5,432 bases of DNA from Chitinophagaceae bacterium (GTDB lineage: Bacteria; Bacteroidota; Bacteroidia; Chitinophagales; Chitinophagaceae), in the NCBI GenBank assembly GCA_016741945.1, contig JACVCQ010000205.1, forward strand, positions 1-5,432, written 5' to 3'. The translations under genes and the position numbers were made by a program. The notes under the pieces are model-generated. The model had not been told where the DNA came from. It made no database searches and was given only the letters and a program-made list of their open reading frames with translations. This document shows, one piece after another, positions 1 through 5,081 of this stretch (the first letter of the stretch is position 1; every line of letters begins with the position of its first letter).

Positions 1-443
1 ATCATGTAATTCACAGTGATATGTTTTCCGGCATCACGTATAAAATTCAAGAAGCTGATACCTTTAAACCAGTCATAATTATTCAACATTTCAGCTGCAT
101 TGGGTTTAGCCGGGTCAAAATCCAGGAATTTTTCCAATTGTCTGCGAACGCCTTCCTGATTAAAAGCCAATATTTCTTCGCTCAAGAGATTTCTTTCTTC
201 GCTTTTACCTGTAGGGTCACCAATCATACCGGTAGCACCTCCGACCAGGGCCATAGGTTTATGTCCGGCACGCTGTAAATGAACCAATAATAAAATAGGA
301 ACCAAACTGCCAATATGTAAACTATCTGAAGTAGGATCAAAGCCAATATAGCCGGAAACCATTTCCTTATTCAATAATTCCTCTGTGCCGGGCATAATAT
401 CCTGAATCATACCTCTCCAGCGCAGTTCTTCAATTAATGTCAT
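1..443 (-). CDS. tyrS: Tyrosine--tRNA ligase, N-terminal part (3' end outside window)
   Basis: This is a class I aminoacyl-tRNA synthetase that charges tRNA-Tyr with tyrosine in the cytoplasm, using ATP. The first 147 residues are visible. The translation starts MTLIEELRWRGMIQDIMPGT and contains GFDPTSDSLHIGS (residues 34-46), the ATP-binding HIGH region, then LVGGATGMIGDPTGKSEERN (67-84), FLDFDP (106-111), NNYDW (121-125) and FIRDAGKHITVNYM at the window edge. These are typical of bacterial TyrRS; the KMSKS loop and the tRNA-binding C-terminal domain lie outside. The fourth HIGH residue is Ser (S46), where His or Asn is usual. The ATG at 443 is chosen because the family starts here and a -7 box sits 17 bases upstream. 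There is no Shine-Dalgarno. The gene diverges from the RDD gene. Confidence 0.93.
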   Translation of the reverse strand, partial: MTLIEELRWRGMIQDIMPGTEELLNKEMVSGYIGFDPTSDSLHIGSLVPILLLVHLQRAGHKPMALVGGATGMIGDPTGKSEERNLLSEEILAFNQEGVRRQLEKFLDFDPAKPNAAEMLNNYDWFKGISFLNFIRDAGKHITVNYM

Positions 444-460
444 CTTATGTTGATTTGCGG

Positions 461-468
461 CAAAAATA
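461..468 (-). promoter_or_regulatory. Bacteroidota -7 promoter box for tyrS
   Basis: The minus strand reads TATTTTTG, a full match to the -7 consensus TAnnTTTG of the Bacteroidota primary sigma factor. It lies 17 bases before the tyrS ATG, implying a leader of roughly 10-13 bases. No convincing -33 TTG is seen at the expected distance, because that stretch is occupied by GTGAGTA heptads. Confidence 0.65.
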
Positions 469-495
469 GTGAGTAGTGAGTTGTGAGTAGTGAGT
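469..495 (+). repeat. Heptad array, word GTGAGTA, next to the tyrS promoter
   Basis: Four consecutive 7-base units read GTGAGTA, GTGAGTT, GTGAGTA and GTGAGT. The GT dinucleotide recurs at 469, 476, 483 and 490, and a second GT at 473, 480, 487 and 494. The array begins one base beyond the tyrS -7 box and covers where its -33 element should be. No matching AC array is found nearby, so this block is an unpaired arm. The same word reappears at 996-1007 at the end of the RDD gene. Confidence 0.85.
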
Positions 496-500
496 TTTTT

Positions 501-607
501 GTTGGTGGTACTAGGTACAAGGTACAAGGTGCTAGGTGCTGGGCGATAATTTGTGGGCTAAAAATTTTATACTAGCACCTTGCACCTAGTACCTAGTACC
601 CAACACC
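501..607. repeat. Inverted heptad repeat (hairpin), GGTACAA/GGTGCTA words, in a divergent gap
   Basis: The left arm 507-535 and right arm 572-600 are 29 bases each and complementary at 27 of 29 positions, with a 36-base AT-rich loop (536-571). GTTG 501-504 and CAAC 601-604 can extend the stem across a bulge. Both arms are built of heptads: GT recurs at 508, 515, 522, 529 and 536, and AC at 577, 584, 591, 598 and 605. The flanking genes tyrS and the RDD gene diverge from here, so no transcript from a neighbour ends at this hairpin. It lies within the upstream regions of both promoters. Its role is unknown. Confidence 0.88.
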
Positions 608-617
608 CATTCCTCAT

Positions 618-625
618 TATCTTTG
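618..625 (+). promoter_or_regulatory. -7 promoter box for the RDD gene, almost touching the start codon
   Basis: TATCTTTG matches TAnnTTTG exactly. Only four bases (CTCC) separate it from the ATG at 630, so transcription would begin at or next to the start codon and give a leaderless or nearly leaderless mRNA. No -33 TTG is evident; that region is the right arm of the heptad hairpin. Confidence 0.65.
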
Positions 626-629
626 CTCC

Positions 630-1010
630 ATGCGAAAAGTAGGAGAAGGTACCCGGACTTTGAATTTTGTGATCGATACTTTATTGATTTTGGTTCTAGC
701 TATCGGCTTTAATAAAGGCTGGACATTCTACGTGCGTTATTGGGGTTATCCGTATTTGAACTTTGGTTGGATCTTCTTCGGTGTATTATTTGTGTACTAT
801 AGTTTTTTTGAGATCATTTTTCAAAGGAGTCCGGCCAAATGGCTGAGTTACTCTAAAGTGGTGAATCAAGAAGGTAAAAGAGCCGCTTTCTGGCGAATAC
901 TGATACGCAGTCTGGCAAGAATTACCGTGATCGATCTTTTTTTCATCCCCATCCTAGGTAAACCATTGCACGATTGGGTGAGTGGGACGGAAGTGGTGAG
1001 TAGTGAATAG
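630..1010 (+). CDS. RDD-family integral membrane protein
   Basis: This 126-residue protein belongs to the RDD family, small inner-membrane proteins of mostly unknown function (some members are linked to ion transport). The N-terminus MRKVGEGTRTLNFVIDTLLIL has the conserved Arg (R9) and Asp (D16) of the first helix. Hydrophobic segments lie at about residues 12-28, 44-64 and 96-109. Between the last two is the family's loop QRSPAKWLSYSKVVNQEGKR (65-84), followed by the basic AFWRILIRSLARI and Asp102. The length is normal for compact single-domain RDD proteins. The last residues VVSSE are encoded by repeat-like GTGAGTAGTGAA bases, and the stop TAG closes that stretch, so the tail may be repeat-derived. 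The -7 box four bases upstream fixes the ATG. The gene has its own promoter and repeats on both sides. The substrate is not known. Confidence 0.85.
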   Translation: MRKVGEGTRTLNFVIDTLLILVLAIGFNKGWTFYVRYWGYPYLNFGWIFFGVLFVYYSFFEIIFQRSPAKWLSYSKVVNQEGKRAAFWRILIRSLARITVIDLFFIPILGKPLHDWVSGTEVVSSE

Positions 1011-1143
1011 GTGCAAGGTACTTGGCGCAAGGTGCAAGGTACAAGGTGTTAGTACCCAAGCCCAGTCACCCAATATCCCAATAACCCAGACCTAGCACCT
1101 AGTACCTAATACCTAATACCTAATACCTAACACCTTGCACCCC
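996..1143. repeat. Long inverted heptad block, GGTGCAA / CCTAATA words, between RDD gene and hscA
   Basis: The block starts with GTGAGTA-type units inside the RDD stop region (GT at 996 and 1003). It continues with GGTGCAA-type units whose GT recurs at 1011, 1018, 1032, 1039 and 1046 (GC at 1025). After a CCCA-rich centre (1054-1089), the other arm shows AC at 1090, 1097, 1104, 1111, 1118, 1125, 1132 and 1139, eight in a row exactly 7 apart, including three CCTAATA units. The arms are complementary in the same heptad phase but imperfectly. It could act as a 3' end structure for the RDD mRNA, but no T-run follows. The words resemble those at 507-600. Confidence 0.85.
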
Positions 1144-1176
1144 CAAACCTCATTTATGATTTCCGATACTTTCTGA

Positions 1177-1206
1177 TTCCTCATTCCTCTGTTCCTCATT
1201 TCTCTG
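1177..1206 (+). repeat. Two 15-base direct repeats before the hscA promoter
   Basis: TTCCTCATTCCTCTG (1177-1191) is followed directly by TTCCTCATTTCTCTG (1192-1206), 14 of 15 bases identical. Each splits into two near-heptads plus one base. The word TTCCTCATT also occurs at 610-618, running into the RDD gene's -7 box. It may be an upstream promoter element or a decayed heptad array; nothing here decides between them. Confidence 0.6.
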
Positions 1207-1217
1207 TTTCTAAGCTG

Positions 1218-1225
1218 TATTTTTG
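1218..1225 (+). promoter_or_regulatory. -7 promoter box for hscA
   Basis: TATTTTTG matches TAnnTTTG exactly and ends 18 bases before the ATG at 1244, implying a leader of about 12 bases. No clear -33 TTG lies 19-21 bases upstream. The box overlaps an in-frame TTG at 1223, which argues against that codon as the translation start. Confidence 0.65.
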
Positions 1226-1243
1226 CGGTTCAAATTTGGAATA

Positions 1244-3100
1244 ATGGCAAAGATTGGGATCAATATTGCAACCGGTAGTTTACAACAGGCAGAAATGATT
1301 GTTGGGATAGATTTGGGAACGACCAATAGTTTGGTGGCCATTATCCATCCGGAAAGTAAAGTGCCGGTAGCCCTCAAGGAATTTAATACCAGCAGTCTGG
1401 TCCCAAGTGTCGTTCACTTTGATGCTTTTGGGAATCCTGAAGTAGGAGAAGGGGCCAAGCAGTACCTCGAAATTGATCCCGCTAATACCATTTTTAGTGC
1501 AAAAAGATTGATGGGAAAAAGCTATCGCGATGTAAAAGAGCATGCCGATCTATTTACCTACAAAGTAATTGATGATGATACCGAGAGTTTAGTAAAAGTT
1601 CAGGTGGGCGATAAATTCTATTCTCCCATTGATCTTTCTTCCTTCATTCTCAAGGAGTTAAAGCAGCGTGCTGAACATATATTAAAGACTCCAGTCACTA
1701 AGGCGGTAATAACTGTTCCCGCTTATTTCAATGATGCGCAAAGACAAGCCACCCGTGATGCGGGTAAGCTGGCCGGATTGGATGTATTGCGGATTATCAA
1801 TGAACCCACGGCAGCCAGCTTGGCCTATGGCTTGGGCGTAAATAAAAACGAAGAGAAAACCATCGCTGTTTACGACTTAGGAGGTGGCACTTTTGATATT
1901 TCCATTTTGAAAATCTCGAATGGTATTTTTGAAGTGTTGAGTACCCATGGAGATACCTATTTAGGAGGTGATGATCTGGATAGGGTGATTGTTCAACATT
2001 GGATTAAAAAGGTAGGTATCAATTATAATGATTTGAAATCCAATAAGGTATTATCTCAATCATTACGGTTAAAGGCTGAAGAAGCGAAGAAATGGTTGAG
2101 TGATCATGATCGCTTTGAGGCCGAATTGAATGGCGATACCTTGACTATTACTAGACACGAGTTTAATTCCTTGATCCAGCCATTGATCGAGCGAACCATG
2201 GACTGTTGTAAAAAAGCGATGAATGATGCGGGACTCAAAACCAATGATATTGATACCATCGTAATGGTAGGGGGAAGTACTCGTGTACCCGCTGTAAAAG
2301 ATGCGGTCAGCGCCTTCTTTGGCAAGCCGGTAAATGATGAAGTGAACCCGGATGAAGTGGTAGCATTGGGTGCAGCAGTGCAGGCGGATATTTTGGCGGG
2401 CTACAATACTGATTTCTTGTTGCTTGATATTACCCCTTTGAGCTTGGGTCTCGAAACCATGGGTGGCTTAATGGATGTTTTGATTCCCAGGAACTCAAAG
2501 ATCCCAACAAGGGTAGGTAGACAGTATACCACTCAAAAAGATGGACAGAGCGGAATGCGCATTTCTGTATTCCAGGGAGAGCGTGACCTGGTAAAAGACA
2601 ATCGTAAACTGGCAGAGTTTAATCTGACCGGCATTCCCGGAATGCCCGCCGGTTTACCTAAGGTAGATGTTCAATTTTTAATTGATGCAGATGGAATATT
2701 AGTAGTGAAAGCCAAAGAGTTACGCAGTGGAGTAGAACAAAGTATTGAAGTAAAACCTCAATATGGATTAACAGATCAGGAAGTAGAGCAAATGTTATTG
2801 GATAGCATTACACATGCTAAGGACGATATGGTAACAAGAGCCTTGGTAGAAGCAAGAACGGAAGGAGAACAGATTCTGGGCGTAACAGAGAAGTTCATCG
2901 CTAAAAACCCGGATCTAATGACCAAGGAGGAAATGCTGGCCACGGCTAACGCTATGCAAGCCCTTCAATTGGCGTTGACAATGGAGGATAAAAACTTGAT
3001 ACAGAATAAAATAGAAGAGTTAAATGAAATAACCAGACCTTTTGCAGAGAGAGCGATGGACCAGGCAGTAGGGGCTGCGTTGAAAGGGAAAACTTTGTAG
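1244..3100 (+). CDS. hscA: Hsp70-family chaperone, HscA type (Fe-S cluster assembly)
   Basis: This is a 618-residue cytoplasmic Hsp70. In the HscA family it uses ATP, with the J-protein HscB, to release Fe-S clusters from the scaffold IscU. The ATPase domain shows GIDLGTTNS (21-29), NEPTAAS (186-192), DLGGGTFD (211-218) and VGGSTRVP (342-349). The linker and start of the substrate domain read LLLDITPLSLGLETMGG (392-408). A helical lid follows to the end, without the acidic tail of DnaK. The length (E. coli HscA has 616), NTIFSAKRLMGKS and the N-terminal leader MAKIGINIATGSLQQ before the ATPase fold favour HscA over DnaK. The ATG at 1244 is chosen over the TTG at 1223, which lies in the promoter. 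No iscU, hscB or ferredoxin gene is adjacent. An unusual DnaK paralogue remains possible. Confidence 0.85.
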   Translation: MAKIGINIATGSLQQAEMIVGIDLGTTNSLVAIIHPESKVPVALKEFNTSSLVPSVVHFDAFGNPEVGEGAKQYLEIDPANTIFSAKRLMGKSYRDVKEHADLFTYKVIDDDTESLVKVQVGDKFYSPIDLSSFILKELKQRAEHILKTPVTKAVITVPAYFNDAQRQATRDAGKLAGLDVLRIINEPTAASLAYGLGVNKNEEKTIAVYDLGGGTFDISILKISNGIFEVLSTHGDTYLGGDDLDRVIVQHWIKKVGINYNDLKSNKVLSQSLRLKAEEAKKWLSDHDRFEAELNGDTLTITRHEFNSLIQPLIERTMDCCKKAMNDAGLKTNDIDTIVMVGGSTRVPAVKDAVSAFFGKPVNDEVNPDEVVALGAAVQADILAGYNTDFLLLDITPLSLGLETMGGLMDVLIPRNSKIPTRVGRQYTTQKDGQSGMRISVFQGERDLVKDNRKLAEFNLTGIPGMPAGLPKVDVQFLIDADGILVVKAKELRSGVEQSIEVKPQYGLTDQEVEQMLLDSITHAKDDMVTRALVEARTEGEQILGVTEKFIAKNPDLMTKEEMLATANAMQALQLALTMEDKNLIQNKIEELNEITRPFAERAMDQAVGAALKGKTL

Positions 3101-3178
3101 AAGTGAAAGGTGAAAGGTGAAAAGTGAAAAGTGAAAGGGAATAAATGTGCCCCACTTTTCACCTTTCACCTTTCACTT
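3101..3178. repeat. Perfect 26-bp inverted heptad repeat, GGTGAAA word, between convergent genes
   Basis: Positions 3101-3126 and 3153-3178 are exact reverse complements over 26 bases, with a 26-base loop that holds an extra heptad. GT recurs at 3103, 3110, 3117, 3124 and 3131; AC at 3154, 3161, 3168 and 3175. The left arm begins on the base after the hscA stop codon. The right arm contains the ribE stop codon (3173-3175, TGA on the minus strand). A transcript from either side would fold into the same stem, so it may end or protect both mRNAs, but neither side has the T-run of a standard intrinsic terminator. Confidence 0.92.
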
Positions 3179-3766
3179 ATGATTCAACTCCCTCATTCTC
3201 TCAATATACTTCCCCAAAATATCAAACTCAATATTTACAATACTGCTTTCTTTCACTTGTTGTATGCTGGTATGTTCAAAAGTATAAGGTATGATAGCTA
3301 CCTTAAAACTGTCATTGGTGATATCAAAACAGGTTAAACTGGTACCATTTACTGCGATTGATCCTTTTTCGATGATTAGGTGGGCATAATATTCCGGTAT
3401 CTGAAACCGGAATTCCCAACTGCCGGATAGTTCCTTTCGCTCTACACAGGTAGCTGTACAGTCTACATGTCCCTGAACAATATGTCCATCCAAACGCCCA
3501 TTCATCACCATACATCTCTCCAGATTTACCACAGTATCAGTTTGCCAATGGGACAGATTGGTCTTTTTGAGGGTTTCCTCAATGGCTGTTACCCGGTGTT
3601 GTCCGCTAGCCAATCGATCAACGGTAAGGCATACCCCTTCATGACTCACACTTTGGTCGATTTTTAATTCACCGGAAATAGGGGATGCGATCCAAAAACT
3701 GATATTGGAGCCGTTTTTCTCCAAAGAAATAACTTTGCCAATAGATTCTATGATTCCTGTAAACAT
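3173..3766 (-). CDS. ribE: Riboflavin synthase, alpha subunit
   Basis: This 197-residue enzyme catalyses the last step of riboflavin synthesis: two 6,7-dimethyl-8-ribityllumazine molecules give riboflavin plus a pyrimidine product. It acts in the cytoplasm as a trimer. Two tandem lumazine-binding barrels are visible. The first starts MFTGIIESIG and has VSHEGVCLTVD (40-50) and NLERCMVMNGRLDGHIVQGHVD (81-102). The second starts near residue 97 and has KGSIAVNGTSLTC (134-146) and NIEFDILGKYIER (178-190). Length and motifs are complete. No other rib gene is next to it, and the few bases between the ATG and the repeats leave no room for an FMN riboswitch. The stop codon lies inside the GGTGAAA heptad hairpin shared with convergent hscA. 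There is no Shine-Dalgarno. Confidence 0.95.
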   Translation of the reverse strand: MFTGIIESIGKVISLEKNGSNISFWIASPISGELKIDQSVSHEGVCLTVDRLASGQHRVTAIEETLKKTNLSHWQTDTVVNLERCMVMNGRLDGHIVQGHVDCTATCVERKELSGSWEFRFQIPEYYAHLIIEKGSIAVNGTSLTCFDITNDSFKVAIIPYTFEHTSIQQVKESSIVNIEFDILGKYIERMRELNHK

Positions 3767-3771
3767 AGCTG

Positions 3772-3779
3772 CAAGTTAA
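3772..3779 (-). promoter_or_regulatory. Possible degenerate -7 box for ribE
   Basis: The minus strand reads TTAACTTG, then CAGCT, then the ribE ATG. It resembles TAnnTTTG with one T missing, and its closeness to the start codon mirrors the RDD gene. The match is weak and the -33 region would lie in heptads, so this is tentative. Confidence 0.3.
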
Positions 3780-3848
3780 TGTCTGATGTCTGATGTAGGA
3801 TGTCTGATTAAAGAAAAGCATCCAAATCAGACATCAGACATCAGACAT
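3779..3848. repeat. Inverted heptad repeat, TGTCTGA word, between divergent ribE and rpsU
   Basis: The left arm 3779-3809 has four heptads (GT at 3781, 3788, 3795 and 3802; the third is the variant TAGGATG in place of TCTGATG). The right arm 3825-3848 has three (AC at 3831, 3838 and 3845). The right arm is a perfect complement of the left arm except that one heptad is unpaired. The block sits between the ribE start and the rpsU -33 element (3867), so it is not at the 3' end of either neighbour. Confidence 0.9.
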
Positions 3849-3866
3849 GAAAAAATTCAAAAAGGA

Positions 3867-3897
3867 TTTGTGCGTTTAAATCATATCCCTATCTTTG
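3867..3897 (+). promoter_or_regulatory. rpsU promoter, -33 TTTG and -7 TATCTTTG
   Basis: TTTG (3867-3870) and TATCTTTG (3890-3897) are separated by 19 bases, the classic Bacteroidota primary sigma spacing. It is the only promoter in the window with both elements clear. It implies a start near 3903 and a leader of about 30 bases carrying a strong Shine-Dalgarno. Confidence 0.85.
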
Positions 3898-3915
3898 CAG
3901 TCCTAAAAAACACCC

Positions 3916-3923
3916 GAGGAGGT
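3916..3923 (+). promoter_or_regulatory. Strong Shine-Dalgarno of rpsU
   Basis: GAGGAGGT is complementary to the anti-SD at the 16S rRNA 3' end, with 10 bases between AGGAGG and the ATG at 3933. No other gene here has an SD. In Bacteroidota ribosomes the anti-SD is normally hidden by bS21 together with bS6 and bS18, and rpsU mRNA is a known exception that keeps an SD, allowing ribosomes lacking bS21 to make more of it. The site is seen directly; the regulation is inferred from work on Flavobacterium johnsoniae. Confidence 0.85.
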
Positions 3924-3932
3924 ATAATCGTT

Positions 3933-4130
3933 ATGCTTATCATTGATTCAAAAGATTGCGAAAACATCGACAAGGCACTCAAGAAGTACAAGAAGAAATT
4001 CGAAAAGAGTAAGGTATTGTTACAATTGAGAGAGCGTCAGGCATTCACTAAGCCGTCTGTTAGACGTCGTGGTGAGGTGTTGAAAGCTATCTATAAGCAG
4101 CAGATCGCTAGCGGCAAGATCGAGGGATAA
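3933..4130 (+). CDS. rpsU: Small ribosomal subunit protein bS21
   Basis: This 65-residue basic protein binds the 30S platform near the 3' end of 16S rRNA. In Bacteroidota it helps cover the anti-Shine-Dalgarno. The sequence starts MLIIDSKDCENIDKALKKYK, has the Lys/Arg-rich helix LLQLRERQAFTKPSVRRRGE and ends ASGKIEG, typical for the phylum in length and motifs. Codon use is shifted towards AAG, CGT and CAG compared with neighbours, as expected for a highly expressed gene. The ATG at 3933 is fixed by the SD 10 bases upstream; a longer in-frame reading back to 3786 would run through the promoter and hairpin and is rejected. It is followed by an intrinsic terminator and then xerC. Confidence 0.96.
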   Translation: MLIIDSKDCENIDKALKKYKKKFEKSKVLLQLRERQAFTKPSVRRRGEVLKAIYKQQIASGKIEG

Positions 4131-4156
4131 TCACCTTCTTTCATCCGAATATATTC

Positions 4157-4193
4157 AGTAGCCTGAGTTTTGTAACTTTAGGCTACTTTTTTT
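4157..4193 (+). terminator. Intrinsic terminator of rpsU, ending at the xerC start codon
   Basis: AGTAGCCT (4157-4164) pairs perfectly with AGGCTACT (4180-4187), and G-T/A-T pairs can extend the stem inward. Seven Ts (4187-4193) follow, directly abutting the ATG of xerC at 4194. This is the only standard hairpin-plus-T-run terminator in the window, in the only short gap that lacks heptads. Confidence 0.85.
4173..4180 (+). promoter_or_regulatory. Possible -7 box for xerC inside the rpsU terminator
   Basis: TAACTTTA differs from TAnnTTTG only at the last base and lies 13 bases before the xerC ATG, a spacing like those of tyrS and hscA. It overlaps the loop and first base of the terminator's 3' arm. 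TTC at 4154-4156 is 16 bases upstream, and no good -33 is seen. Confidence 0.35.
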
Positions 4194-5081
4194 ATGTCTC
4201 AACCTGTCTATCCAGCCATACAGCCCTTTTTAGATCACCTGCGCTTTGAGAAGCGTTATTCCCAACATACCCTTATTTCTTATCAAACCGATCTCGAGCA
4301 ATTCTTTGCTTATTTATCCAGTCAATTTGATGGTCCATCCGTTTCGGAGATCAGTCCCATGTTTATTCGTAGTTGGCTAGCGGAAATGAAAGAGGAGGGT
4401 ATGGAAAGTCGAAGTCTGAATCGAAAAATCTCCGCGTTAAAGTCTTTTTTCAAATACCAGTTAAAAAATGGCGTCATTGCACAATCGCCCATGACTACCA
4501 TTGTCTCTCCCAAGTTGAATAAGCGTTTACCGGTATTTGTTGAAGAAAAGGATATCAAGACCTTATTTGATCATGTAGCATTTTCCGATGATTGGAAGGG
4601 GAGAACCGAAAAATTGGTCATGCAGTTGTTTTATAGTACCGGTATGCGTTTGAGTGAATTAATCGGTTTAAAAGAATCACAATTAGATGCTTCCTTATCT
4701 CAGATCAAAGTTTTGGGAAAGGGAAATAAAGAAAGAATCATTCCGATATCTCAGGAGCTGGTACAGGTATTACAGGCATATATCAAAGAGAAACCTATGG
4801 CTAGTCCTAAGTTGTTTCAAACGGAAAAAGGTAAGCCTTTACAACCCAGACAAGTCTATGCTTTTGTAAAGCAACATTTAGCTACTGTTACAACGATACA
4901 AAAAAAGAGTCCCCATATTCTTCGGCATAGCTTTGCTACACACCTCATGAATAACGGAGCTGATCTCAATGCAGTGAAAGAACTACTGGGTCATAGCAGT
5001 CTTGCAGCTACACAGGTATACACACATAATACCATTGAAAAATTGAAAGAAGTATTTAAGAAGGCGCATCCGAAGGCTTAG
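4194..5081 (+). CDS. xerC: Tyrosine recombinase, XerC/XerD type
   Basis: This 295-residue site-specific recombinase is of the family that resolves chromosome dimers at dif during division. The N-terminal core-binding domain spans about residues 5-95 (FLDHLRFEKRYSQHTLISYQ, SLNRKISALKSFFKYQ). The catalytic domain follows from about 110. All catalytic residues are present with XerD-like spacing: R152 (STGMRLSEL), K176 (LGKGNKER), H241 and R244 (HILRHSFATHL), H267 (LLGHSS) and nucleophile Y276 (TQVYTH). Length is normal for XerC/D and shorter than most phage integrases. XerC or XerD cannot be decided from this copy alone; xerC is given because Bacteroidota often carry a gene so named beside rpsU. 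The ATG at 4194 directly follows the rpsU terminator, with no Shine-Dalgarno. The stop TAG shares its last two bases with the first AGTCCAT heptad. Confidence 0.92.
   Translation: MSQPVYPAIQPFLDHLRFEKRYSQHTLISYQTDLEQFFAYLSSQFDGPSVSEISPMFIRSWLAEMKEEGMESRSLNRKISALKSFFKYQLKNGVIAQSPMTTIVSPKLNKRLPVFVEEKDIKTLFDHVAFSDDWKGRTEKLVMQLFYSTGMRLSELIGLKESQLDASLSQIKVLGKGNKERIIPISQELVQVLQAYIKEKPMASPKLFQTEKGKPLQPRQVYAFVKQHLATVTTIQKKSPHILRHSFATHLMNNGADLNAVKELLGHSSLAATQVYTHNTIEKLKEVFKKAHPKA

Noticed and set aside
21..278. Plus-strand open frame of 85 codons
   Set aside because: It is antisense to the clearly recognisable tyrS coding sequence and has no family resemblance.
501..1143. Transposon or insertion sequence ends around the RDD gene
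   Set aside because: No transposase is present, and the arms are simple heptads that also occur in gaps elsewhere without a mobile gene.
1223..1243. TTG at 1223 as start of the Hsp70 gene
   Set aside because: It overlaps the -7 promoter box (1218-1225), so the mRNA would begin after it; the ATG at 1244 gives the family N-terminus.
2952..3337. Small open frames across the hscA-ribE junction
   Set aside because: They are shadows of the repeat and of the two real genes; low-complexity Ser/Phe/Thr translations come from the heptads.
3767..3870. FMN riboswitch upstream of ribE
   Set aside because: No conserved RFN element motifs are seen, and the space upstream is a heptad hairpin with the likely promoter next to the ATG.
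3786..3932. Longer bS21 reading frame starting at 3786
   Set aside because: It would run through the heptad hairpin and the rpsU promoter; the SD and protein family both fix the start at 3933.
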